Below are positions 42,249-49,720 of a stretch of DNA of 64,000 bases, piece after piece. Source of the DNA: Subtercola endophyticus (lineage in GTDB: Bacteria; Actinomycetota; Actinomycetes; Actinomycetales; Microbacteriaceae); contig NZ_CP087997.1 of NCBI RefSeq assembly GCF_021044565.1, positions 3,596,001-3,660,000 on the forward strand, written 5' to 3'. Position numbers and translations under genes: made by a program. The first letter of the stretch is position 1. Every line of letters begins with the position of its first letter. The notes beneath the pieces were generated by a model, which was not told the DNA's origin, did no database searches, and was given only the letters and a program-made list of their open reading frames with translations.

Positions 42249-43043
42249 GTGACGCCCGCCGAGATCGACCCGCCCGAGCCGAGCGACCAATACGTGCAGT
42301 CACTCGTTCGCGGGCTCAGCGTGATCCGGGTGTTCGACGCCGATCACGCCGAGATGACTCTGTCAGAGATCGCGGCGCTCACGAAGCTGACCCGGGCCAC
42401 CGCACGCCGCTTTCTGCTGACGCTGGTCGAGGTCGGCTACATGCAGACGGATGGTCGGTTGTTCTCGTTGACGCCGAGAGTGCTCGAGCTGGGCTTCAGC
42501 TATTTGTCGGCGCTCGGACTGCCCGAGATTGCGCAACCCTCCCTCGAACAGCTCTCGCGCACGACCGGCGAATCGAGTTCGGCGTCGGTGCTCGACGGCG
42601 ACGACATCGTCTACGTGGCCCGCGTCGCCGTGCGGCGCATCATGAGCGTCTCGATCAGCGTCGGCACCCGCTTTCCGGCGTACACGACCTCGATGGGGCG
42701 CGTGCTGCTGGCCGGTCTGGCACCGGATGCCCTGCAGCAGCACCTCGACTCTCTGGTGTTCGAGGCGAAGACCCCGCACTCGGTTCGCGACCGAGCCACC
42801 CTCGAGGCGCAGCTCGCCGAGGTGCATTCGCAGGGGTATGCCATCATCGACCAGGAACTCGAGCTCGGGCTGCGCTCCATTGCGGTGCCGGTGACCTCGG
42901 CCGGCACCACAGTGGCGGCGGTGAACGTGTCGGTCTCGGCGGGAACCTTCACGGTCGAGCAGATGCGTGAACGCCTGCTGCCGCCGTTGCTCCGAGCCGC
43001 AGGCGATATCGGCGCCGGGCTTGACGTCGCCTCTCGGCGCTAG
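42249..43043 (+). CDS. IclR-family regulator of the PcaR/PobR type
   Basis: A 264-residue regulator. QSLVRGLSVIRVFDADHAEM and LSEIAALTKLTRATARRFLL (winged HTH) followed by VGYMQTDGRLFSLTPRVLEL are characteristic of the PcaR/PcaU/PobR branch of IclR proteins. The effector domain includes SVSISVGTRFPAYTTSMGRVLLA. This branch senses protocatechuate, beta-ketoadipate or 4-hydroxybenzoate. Placed directly after pcaF, it is the better candidate for the pca-specific regulator of the two IclR genes. Confidence 0.88.
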   Translation: MTPAEIDPPEPSDQYVQSLVRGLSVIRVFDADHAEMTLSEIAALTKLTRATARRFLLTLVEVGYMQTDGRLFSLTPRVLELGFSYLSALGLPEIAQPSLEQLSRTTGESSSASVLDGDDIVYVARVAVRRIMSVSISVGTRFPAYTTSMGRVLLAGLAPDALQQHLDSLVFEAKTPHSVRDRATLEAQLAEVHSQGYAIIDQELELGLRSIAVPVTSAGTTVAAVNVSVSAGTFTVEQMRERLLPPLLRAAGDIGAGLDVASRR

Positions 43044-43080
43044 ATCCTCGCCGTTAGTTCCTCGCCGCTAGTTACCAGCC
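43039..43080 (+). repeat. Three imperfect 14-base tandem repeats in the intergenic spacer
   Basis: GCTAGATCCTCGCC, GTTAGTTCCTCGCC and GCTAGTTACCAGCC follow each other without gap between the IclR stop and the convergent phosphotriesterase-like gene. The stop codon of the IclR gene is in the first unit. Confidence 0.6.
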
Positions 43081-43085
43081 GGTTG

Positions 43086-44099
43086 CTACTCGCCGAACAG
43101 CACCCGCCGCGGGTTGTCGGTGTGAATGTGGTGCAGCACCTCCGCGTCGATGCCGGCGGCCACGGCGCGCTCGGCGAACTCCTCGAAGACGAAGGTGAGC
43201 CCCGGGCCGCCGAGCGCGGCCTGCTGGTGGCGCTCGCTGACATCGTTCGAGAGCAGCAGCTTGTCGGCGTATCCGAGGTCGACGAGCGTCTTGAAGTAGT
43301 CCACACGCCGCTGCAATTCGTGCTCGGCGACGTGGCCACCCGCTTTGCAGGCCATCATGCAGTCGTACTGAACGTAGACGCCGCGGCGCAGCAGATCGAT
43401 GGAGTACTCGACGTTCTTCACCGTGTCGGAGTGCCCGACCACGATGCGCTCGGGCTCGACTCCTTCGGCGGTGAGAATGTCGATCTGCGCCTCGCCCGTG
43501 GCGAAGGTCGGGGCGTGGGTCGACACCATGCGGCCGGTCTCGCGGGCGGCGCGGCCCGCGGCGCGAAACGATCGCTCTTCCTGAGCGGTGATGTACGGCA
43601 GGTTCGAGGCGATCTCGCCCAGAAAACCAGCGCGGATGCCCGTTCCCGGTATCTCGTCGAGAATGTCGGCGATCAGAAAGTCGGCCATCTCGCTCGTCGA
43701 GGTTCGGTCGAACCATGCGGTGTCGAAGTAATCGCAGAAGTAGTGGCCCGTGCCGAGCACCACGTTCACTCCCGTGGCCCGCGAGAGTTCGGCGGTGGCG
43801 AGCACGTTGGCCACCGAGCGAGAGCCGGTCACCGGGTTCTGCCGAAGCTGCGCCTGATCTTTCGTGTAGTAGATCGGTGCCGCGAAGTTGCTCAGCTCGC
43901 CGTTGGTCATGTCGAAGAGGGTGCTGCCCCCCGCCTCGGCGAAGCGGCGCAGATCTGCCTCACGCTCCTGCCACACCGTCATGTACCCGCCGCGGGACTC
44001 GGTCGGCGTCATGTTGATGAACACGTGTTCGTGCGTCAGCGTCACACCCAGGTCTGCCGGAGCGAGGGGCCCGGTCGCCGATTCGATGTCGATGCTCAC
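43086..44099 (-). CDS. Phosphotriesterase-family metal hydrolase with full ligand set
   Basis: A 337-residue amidohydrolase-superfamily protein of the phosphotriesterase-homology group. All expected metal ligands are visible in order: His-x-His in LTHEHVFIN, bridging Glu in FLGEIASN (Glu instead of carboxylated Lys, as in E. coli Php-like members), His in VSTHAPTF, His in VVGHSDTV, and Asp in LLSNDVSE. Relatives hydrolyse lactones, esters, phosphotriesters or amide-like bonds. The ATG overlaps the stop of the dimethylformamidase-like large subunit, so it belongs to that operon and may process the same substrate. Confidence 0.88.
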   Translation of the reverse strand: MSIDIESATGPLAPADLGVTLTHEHVFINMTPTESRGGYMTVWQEREADLRRFAEAGGSTLFDMTNGELSNFAAPIYYTKDQAQLRQNPVTGSRSVANVLATAELSRATGVNVVLGTGHYFCDYFDTAWFDRTSTSEMADFLIADILDEIPGTGIRAGFLGEIASNLPYITAQEERSFRAAGRAARETGRMVSTHAPTFATGEAQIDILTAEGVEPERIVVGHSDTVKNVEYSIDLLRRGVYVQYDCMMACKAGGHVAEHELQRRVDYFKTLVDLGYADKLLLSNDVSERHQQAALGGPGLTFVFEEFAERAVAAGIDAEVLHHIHTDNPRRVLFGE

Positions 44100-46387
44100 G
44101 GGGCCAGCACCTCGCCGCCCGAGACGAAACGGTCGAACACATTGCCGAGCAACACCGAGACGTCGTTGCCGTAGTTCTCGTTGACGAGTGATCCGGCGAA
44201 GGCGATGGAGCCCACCGAGAACACCGCGCCGCCATTCTCGCGCGGCACGAGCACCAGGTCGGAATGCACCTTGGGGTTACGGCGCCCACCGAGCACCCGG
44301 CTGGTCATGTTGAAGTTCTCGCGCGCCTCGAGCACGTCGTCGGAGTGTCCGACAGAGGTCGCGAGCACCACGGCATCGTCGGCGGTGCCGTGCAACGGAT
44401 TCGCCGCGTCGATCTCGAGCCCTGCCGCGCCACCGGAGGTTCCGTAGGCGCCGAAGTCGCGGTTGTGCACCCCGTCGAAGACCCACGCTGCGGGCGAGGT
44501 CTCGTCGACGAGCATCCGGTACCCGGCAGAGCCCGAGGTCTTGCCGGCCGCGACGAAGCCGACGCCGAAGGTCTTCTGCGGTGGGCGGCCACCGAAGCGC
44601 CAGATTCCGCCCTGCTGGCCGGTGAAGCTGAGGTGGTATTCGCCGGCGGGGGCAAGCCAAGCCTGCGTGCCGCCCCAGCGGCGGATCTCGACGACCTGCT
44701 CGTCTTCGGGGTCGAACCCGGTGACCCAGTACATGCCGTTGCCGCCCATGTACATGACCCGGCCGCCGCCAGCGACGTAGGTCTCGTAGGCCTCGAGAAT
44801 CTGCCGAGATGCATACTCGGGGTGGGTACCGGTCAAGACCGTCTTGTAACGCGACAGCAGCTCGGCCCCCTCGCGGTGCAGGTCGAGATCGGTCACGATG
44901 TCGACGGTACGACCGGTGGCGTCGAGCCAGTCGATCAGCTGCAGGTCGCCGGTGAACTGCCAGACGGGCCCGTCGTGGTTGTAGACGGTCGCGCGCATGG
45001 TGAGAATCGGCCGGCGCCAGCTCGAGAAGCAGACCCCGTGACCGTCGGAGTGGCCCTCGTACATCGAGAGGCCGAGCTCGCGGTGCGAGTTGCGGTACAT
45101 CCACCACTTGTCCATCACCGGCACGGCCTGGTCCCACACCTGGGTGCGCGGGCTGTCGACGCCGACGTGGTCGTTCGCGTAGGCGAGGTACGAGTTCGTC
45201 GGCAGCACGAGCACGGCGTCGTTGGTCGTCACGCCGAGCGGCGGGCGCACGATGAGCGGAACACGGTCTTCGAGTCCGTCGTTGTCGCGCAGCACTAGGG
45301 CGTACACGCCACTGGGCAGATCGTCGGGTACGACGAACGACGCTTGAGACTCCCAGCCGCAGTCGGTCATGTCGGTGCGGTGAAAGTGGATGGCCGAGTA
45401 CTGATCGGGCACGTAGCGAAAGTCGAACGTGTCGCCGTTCCAGCTCGAGCCGATGACCCCGCGTGTCGGGTGGTTGACGCTGGTGCCGTGGCGCTCGTTG
45501 CCGCTCACGTCGTGAATGTGGCTGGGCTTGCTGACCCCGGCGTGGGTGATCTCGTTCGCCAGGTTCCACGCGGCGACGACCTTCGGATGCCCGGTCAGCT
45601 CGGCCACGGACTCCGTGCTCGAGGCTCCGGCGGTCGTCGGTACGGCCGCCGCCACCAGCACCGGGTTCTCGATGACGCCGTCGAGGCTGTCTTGCGGAAA
45701 CCGGCCTTCGGCCAGCCACGACGCGCCCCAGAGCAGGGGTGCGTCGAGAGCCCAGGCCGGTTCGCCGTCGAAGAGATTCGTCACCGACGGAATGGCCGGC
45801 ACGCCGGAGACAACTCGGTTGCTCTCGAAGGTGCCGGCGGGGTCGACCACGAGGGCGACAGTGGATGCCACGGGGTCGACGGTCGCGCGGGCGGTGTACC
45901 AGCATCCATTGGTCAGCAGCACCGTCGTGGTGGCCGTGACCAGACCCGCCGACGTCGCCAGAGTGAATTCGAGAGCGCCCGCCGGAGTGATGCCGAGCGA
46001 CCAGCCCGCATCGCCCGAGTCGGAGCGCTGGGCGAGCAGGGTCTGGGCCTCGTGCCCGACATAGGTGGGCATGAAGGTGAGCGCGAGGGTGAGGCCGTCG
46101 GAGTAGTCGTCGTTCGGCGAGGCCGGTACGTTCACGTACGAGCCGACCGCGCTGGGCTGGTCGAGAGCGACGCCAGAGAGCTGGCCGAAGCCGTCGACGA
46201 GCTGCTCACGGCGTTCGACGCCCGCACTCGGAATCTCGAGAGCGTAGAGGCGCACGAGGTCGGCGGTCCAGGTCTCACCCGTCGCACTCACAAAGAGCTG
46301 CACGGTGTCCCCGGGTTTAGCCGACACGACGTCGGTGTAGCCCATCAGGCCGCTGGGAACGAGGATCTCGCTTTCGGGGGAGCTCAT
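44096..46387 (-). CDS. N,N-dimethylformamidase-like large subunit
   Basis: A 763-residue protein matching the large subunit of N,N-dimethylformamidase in length (762 in known enzymes, from memory) and layout. Residues about 1-240 form a laminin-G/concanavalin-like sandwich (LTLALTFMPTYVG). Residues about 250-763 hold the catalytic region with SGVYALVLRDNDGLEDRVPLIV, MYRNSHRELGLSMYEGHSDG, HPEYASRQILEAYETYVAGG and GRVMYMGGNGMYWVTGFDPE. The known enzyme uses a mononuclear iron held by Tyr and Glu side chains and splits DMF into dimethylamine and formate. The small-subunit gene overlaps its start by ATGA. The physiological amide here is unknown. Confidence 0.85.
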   Translation of the reverse strand: MSSPESEILVPSGLMGYTDVVSAKPGDTVQLFVSATGETWTADLVRLYALEIPSAGVERREQLVDGFGQLSGVALDQPSAVGSYVNVPASPNDDYSDGLTLALTFMPTYVGHEAQTLLAQRSDSGDAGWSLGITPAGALEFTLATSAGLVTATTTVLLTNGCWYTARATVDPVASTVALVVDPAGTFESNRVVSGVPAIPSVTNLFDGEPAWALDAPLLWGASWLAEGRFPQDSLDGVIENPVLVAAAVPTTAGASSTESVAELTGHPKVVAAWNLANEITHAGVSKPSHIHDVSGNERHGTSVNHPTRGVIGSSWNGDTFDFRYVPDQYSAIHFHRTDMTDCGWESQASFVVPDDLPSGVYALVLRDNDGLEDRVPLIVRPPLGVTTNDAVLVLPTNSYLAYANDHVGVDSPRTQVWDQAVPVMDKWWMYRNSHRELGLSMYEGHSDGHGVCFSSWRRPILTMRATVYNHDGPVWQFTGDLQLIDWLDATGRTVDIVTDLDLHREGAELLSRYKTVLTGTHPEYASRQILEAYETYVAGGGRVMYMGGNGMYWVTGFDPEDEQVVEIRRWGGTQAWLAPAGEYHLSFTGQQGGIWRFGGRPPQKTFGVGFVAAGKTSGSAGYRMLVDETSPAAWVFDGVHNRDFGAYGTSGGAAGLEIDAANPLHGTADDAVVLATSVGHSDDVLEARENFNMTSRVLGGRRNPKVHSDLVLVPRENGGAVFSVGSIAFAGSLVNENYGNDVSVLLGNVFDRFVSGGEVLAP

Positions 46388-46713
46388 GCGAGGGCACCAT
46401 AGTCTTTCAGTCGAAGGCGGAAGACGGCGTGTTCGGCTTCGCCGCGGGTGGCGTAGACCGTCGCCGGGTAAAGCAGCACGGGGGAGCCGCCGGGCTCGTC
46501 GACGCGTGTGCCGAGCAGAAAGCCGTCGGCGGTTTCGAGAACGATGTACCGCGGCAACTCGCTGTCGGGGCTGCGGCGCAGAAAGTCGAGCACCTCGACC
46601 ATGTCGGGCGACTGCGGGCCGAACGGCCGCTGTCGTTGCTCCTCGAGAAGTTCGTCGGTCACGAGTGGTTTCACTCGATTCTCGAGAATGTACTTGTCGT
46701 TTTCAGAGAGCAC
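46384..46713 (-). CDS. N,N-dimethylformamidase-like small subunit
   Basis: A 109-residue protein. Its centre and C-terminus (RPFGPQSPDMVEVLDFLRRS and GEAEHAVFRLRLKDYGALA) align by eye with the small subunit of DMF amidohydrolase as I remember it, which also ends in an E-E/A-x-HAVF-x-R motif; the N-terminus is about 20 residues shorter. Its stop overlaps the large-subunit start. In the known enzyme the small subunit is needed for activity. The pair is the first part of a three-gene operon ending in the phosphotriesterase-like gene. Confidence 0.75.
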   Translation of the reverse strand: MLSENDKYILENRVKPLVTDELLEEQRQRPFGPQSPDMVEVLDFLRRSPDSELPRYIVLETADGFLLGTRVDEPGGSPVLLYPATVYATRGEAEHAVFRLRLKDYGALA

Positions 46714-46735
46714 TGCTTATCTCCACCGGGTCTGC

Positions 46736-46781
46736 GGATCCTGCTCGGCTAGCAGGATCCATTCGAGTATATATTGGATCC
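46736..46781. promoter_or_regulatory. Control region P1: GGATCC hairpin and operator between the DMFase-like operon and the second PTE-like gene
   Basis: GGATCCTGCT (46736-46745) and AGCAGGATCC (46751-46760) are perfect 10-bp inverted repeats around CGGCT. A third GGATCC at 46776-46781 touches ATG 46782, directly after TATATT (46770-46775), a good -10 with the six-base gap of a leaderless start. A protein bound at the third site would cover the transcription start. Confidence 0.65.
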
Positions 46782-47807
46782 ATGATTGAAACTGTGCTCG
46801 GCCCGATTCCTGGCCACTCGCTCGGGGTGACTTCGATGCACGACCATGTGCTGGCGGACTCGTCGCGGTTGCAGCGTGCCGGTACGCTGCCGGCCCCCGC
46901 CGATGAGCGGGTCACCATGCAGAACCTCGGCTACCTGCGCTGGAACCAGCTCGCCTTCGCAGACAACCTGCGTCTCGACGATGTGCAGATCGCGATCGAT
47001 GAGTTCGGCGGCGCGGTCGCTGTCGGGCAGCAGGCCGTCGTCGATTCGACCTGCTGGGGGCTCGGGCCCGATCATGCCGGGCTGCCGGCGATTGCACGGG
47101 CGTCGGGGATGACGATCGTGAGTTCGTACGGTGCGTACATTCCGCGAACGTTACCACCGCACATCGCCGCAATGAGCGAGAAGGAACTCGAGGCCGATCT
47201 TCTGGCGGCACTCACCGATCATGTGCCAGGAACGAATTTTAAGGCCGGCATCATCGGCATCATGGGTACAAGCGGCACGGTGGCCGACGACGAGAAAGCG
47301 CAGCTGAGGGCGGCCGCCCGTGCGGCGCTGCACGCTGGTGCAGCGGTGACCGTTCGGCTCGATCAGCACGAACGGCCGGGGATCGACGTGCTCGACCTCC
47401 TCGCGGCCGAGGGTCTCGACGCGTCGCGTGTGGTCTTCACGAACGCAGACGAATTCATGGATGCCGAGTACTGGACCGCATTGAGCGCCGCAGGGGCGGT
47501 GCTCGAGATGTGCTTCGGCACCGAGGCGGGGCAGCGGGGGCGTGTTGAGAACCCCTCTGACCACGAGCGCATCGACTTCTTCGTGGACTTCGTCGGCGGG
47601 CATCCGCTGAGCAGACACACGCTGGGCGGCTCGAACTGGACCAAGACCCAGCAGCGACACTATGGCGGCTACGGCAACGAGCACCTTCTGGCGCGCATCG
47701 TGCCGGAGCTGGCCGACCGGGGAGTCTCGCGCGAGCGGCTCGACCAGATGCTCGTGGGTGAGCCCCGGCTGCTGCTCGACCGCGATGCGGTGCTGGCCGC
47801 CGGCTGA
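46782..47807 (+). CDS. Divergent phosphotriesterase-fold protein with substituted metal site
   Basis: A 341-residue protein that aligns along its length with the phosphotriesterase-like protein at 43086-44099. It keeps the first His-x-His (TSMHDHVLAD), but the other ligand positions are changed: GEIAS to GIMGT, STHAP to VRLDQ, VGHSD to FTNAD and SNDVS to GSNWT. It is therefore either a mononuclear enzyme using other residues or a non-hydrolytic protein. ATG 46782 follows a leaderless-type promoter with an operator; an open frame extending upstream to 46386 is antisense to the DMFase-like small subunit and is rejected. Confidence 0.8.
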   Translation: MIETVLGPIPGHSLGVTSMHDHVLADSSRLQRAGTLPAPADERVTMQNLGYLRWNQLAFADNLRLDDVQIAIDEFGGAVAVGQQAVVDSTCWGLGPDHAGLPAIARASGMTIVSSYGAYIPRTLPPHIAAMSEKELEADLLAALTDHVPGTNFKAGIIGIMGTSGTVADDEKAQLRAAARAALHAGAAVTVRLDQHERPGIDVLDLLAAEGLDASRVVFTNADEFMDAEYWTALSAAGAVLEMCFGTEAGQRGRVENPSDHERIDFFVDFVGGHPLSRHTLGGSNWTKTQQRHYGGYGNEHLLARIVPELADRGVSRERLDQMLVGEPRLLLDRDAVLAAG

Positions 47808-47880
47808 GACGAGGGCCGGGTCGAAGGCTCGGTCGAAAGCCCGGTCGGCGGCCAGCGCGGCGGCCAGTTCGGCAGCATCG

Positions 47881-48243
47881 TCAGGGCTTGTAGACGACGT
47901 ACACCTTGCGCAGGGTTTCGTGAATGGTCCACACGCCCTTCCAGCCCACGGGGAAGTAGGCGGCGGTGCCCGCCACGATTTCGGCCGGCTCTCCGCCGTC
48001 TTCGAGCGCGGTCATGTGCCCCGACACGACGTGGATGATCTCGCCGCGGTTCGAGAAGTCCCAGCGGGAGACGCCGGGCTCGCACTCCCAGATGCCCGAG
48101 ATGATCTTCTTGTCGTCGGTGGTGAACTCGACTTTGCTGCGCACGAGAATGTCGCCGCTGAGCGGTTCGGCGCCGGGCAGGGCGAGCAATCGTTCGGCGA
48201 GATCGGCGGCGGGCGTCTGAGCGGGGTCGTAGGTGAGCGTCAT
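47881..48243 (-). CDS. Cupin-domain protein (EutQ / ureidoglycine-aminohydrolase-like cupin_3 type)
   Basis: A 120-residue single cupin. ISGIWECEPGVSRWDFSNRG, EIIHVVSGHMTALEDGGE, and TAAYFPVGWKGVWTIHETLR fit the DUF861/cupin_3 group, where a Trp-rich C-terminal segment (GWKGVW) is typical. Such proteins occur with amine and purine-nitrogen catabolism. ATG 48243 has GGAGA upstream. It diverges from the Rieske oxygenase gene, and the spacer carries GGATCC operators, so it belongs to the island regulon. Confidence 0.8.
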   Translation of the reverse strand: MTLTYDPAQTPAADLAERLLALPGAEPLSGDILVRSKVEFTTDDKKIISGIWECEPGVSRWDFSNRGEIIHVVSGHMTALEDGGEPAEIVAGTAAYFPVGWKGVWTIHETLRKVYVVYKP

Positions 48244-48266
48244 AAGAAAATCTCCAACCAGTTGGT

Positions 48267-48366
48267 GGATCCGAGCGAAGAGATTTCGGATCCAGATTCC
48301 TCGAATGTGGCTACAACCGCATCCGTATGACAAGATTGTATCCAAGAACCACTACTTTGGATTCAC
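48267..48366. promoter_or_regulatory. Control region P2: repeated GGATCC-type operators between the cupin and Rieske genes
   Basis: GGATCC at 48267-48272 and 48288-48293 (21 bases apart, two helical turns), TTGTATCCAA at 48336-48345 and TTTGGATTCAC at 48356-48366. The two halves of the 139-base spacer would serve the two divergent genes separately. Confidence 0.6.
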
Positions 48367-48382
48367 TTGCTGGAGGCTTGAC

Positions 48383-49720
48383 GTGCTGAGACCTGAAGAG
48401 AACGACCTTCTGACCCAGACAGGCCCGGGAACACCGCTCGGGCAGATGATGCGCGCCTATTGGCAGCCCGTCGCCCTCGTATCGGAGATGCCCGAAGAGC
48501 GCCCGGTGAAGGCCGTGCGCATCATGAGCGAAGACCTGGTGCTGTTCAAGCGCGAGGGTGGCTGGGCGCTGACGAGCCGGTTCTGCGCGCATCGCGGGGT
48601 CGACCTGTCGTACGGCCGCCTCGAAGACGGCGGCCTGCGCTGCCTCTACCACGGCTGGTTGTACGGGCCCGATGGCCGGTGCAAAGAGCAGCCCGCCGAG
48701 CCGCCGCACAGCAAGTTCATCGACAAGATCCGCATTTCGTCGTACACCTGCGAAGAGCGCAACGGCATCATCTTCGCCTACCTCGGCGCCGGCGACCCGC
48801 CGCCCTTTCCCGCTTTCGACTGCTTCGACGCGCCCGACGAATACACCTTCGCCTTCAAGGGCCTCTGGGAGTGCAACTGGCTGCAGGGCGTCGAGGGCGG
48901 AATCGACCCGTCGCACGTGTCGTTTTTGCACCGCTTCATTCAAGAAGACCCCCGCGAGGTCTACGGCCAGCAGTTCAGCGAAGAGGTCGAGGGCACCGGC
49001 AAGAAGCTGTCGATGCTCGTCGGCGAGAGCTACCGGCCCGACATCGAGGTCGAGAGTGCAGAGCACGGCTTGCGCGTCTTCGCCATTCGCCAGCTCACCG
49101 AACAGATGAAGCACGTTCGGGTCACCAACCTGATGTTCCCCAATGCGTTCGTGGTGCCGTTCGGCAACACGAAGGTGTTCACGCAGTGGCACGTTCCGAT
49201 CGACGACAACAACCACTACTGGTTCATGGTGCTCTACGACTTCGCCGAGAAGACCGACAAAGAGACGCTGCTCGCCCAGCGCATCTCCGAGGTCACGCTG
49301 CCCGATTACCGCCCGATTCGCAATCGCTCGAACAACTGGGGCTTCGACGCCACCGAGCAGAAGGAGCTCACCTTCACGGGTATGGGCCTCGACATCAACG
49401 TGCACGACCAGTGGGCTGTCGAGAGCATGGGCCCGATCCAAGACCGCACGGTCGAGCGCCTCGGCGTGAGCGACCGCGCCGTGACGGCGAACCGCCGCCT
49501 GCTGCTGAGGGCGCTCGAACAGTTCGAAGCGGGCAACCCGCTGCCCGCGCATCCGATCGACGACGTGCAGGCGAAGAGCTTCGTCGGCCCGCTCGCCGTC
49601 GACACGATCGCGCCCACCGAGGGCTGGCAGGAGCACTGGCGGCTGAAGGAGCAGGAGCGCCGCGCCGCGTCGCCGTGGGCCGCCCAGTCGTCGACCGAAG
49701 TGGAGTCTGTCGATGCGTAA
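48383..49720 (+). CDS. Rieske non-heme iron oxygenase (phthalate-dioxygenase/vanillate-demethylase type)
   Basis: A 445-residue oxygenase subunit. The Rieske [2Fe-2S] ligands are Cys68/His70 (FCAHRG) and Cys87/His90 (CLYHGW). The catalytic iron site is EGGIDPSHVSFLHRF, with Asp175, His178 and His183. The overall pattern is that of three-component, alpha-only oxygenases that N- or O-demethylate or hydroxylate small molecules. GTG 48383 has GGAGG six bases upstream. No ferredoxin or reductase gene is present in the window, so it must borrow one. The stop overlaps the glutamine-synthetase-like gene, suggesting that oxygenation and ligation act on one pathway. Confidence 0.9.
   Translation: MLRPEENDLLTQTGPGTPLGQMMRAYWQPVALVSEMPEERPVKAVRIMSEDLVLFKREGGWALTSRFCAHRGVDLSYGRLEDGGLRCLYHGWLYGPDGRCKEQPAEPPHSKFIDKIRISSYTCEERNGIIFAYLGAGDPPPFPAFDCFDAPDEYTFAFKGLWECNWLQGVEGGIDPSHVSFLHRFIQEDPREVYGQQFSEEVEGTGKKLSMLVGESYRPDIEVESAEHGLRVFAIRQLTEQMKHVRVTNLMFPNAFVVPFGNTKVFTQWHVPIDDNNHYWFMVLYDFAEKTDKETLLAQRISEVTLPDYRPIRNRSNNWGFDATEQKELTFTGMGLDINVHDQWAVESMGPIQDRTVERLGVSDRAVTANRRLLLRALEQFEAGNPLPAHPIDDVQAKSFVGPLAVDTIAPTEGWQEHWRLKEQERRAASPWAAQSSTEVESVDA

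Noticed and set aside
46386..46781. N-terminal extension of the second PTE-like protein by 132 codons
   Set aside because: It is antisense to the DMFase-like small subunit, Arg-rich, and crosses the operator hairpin.
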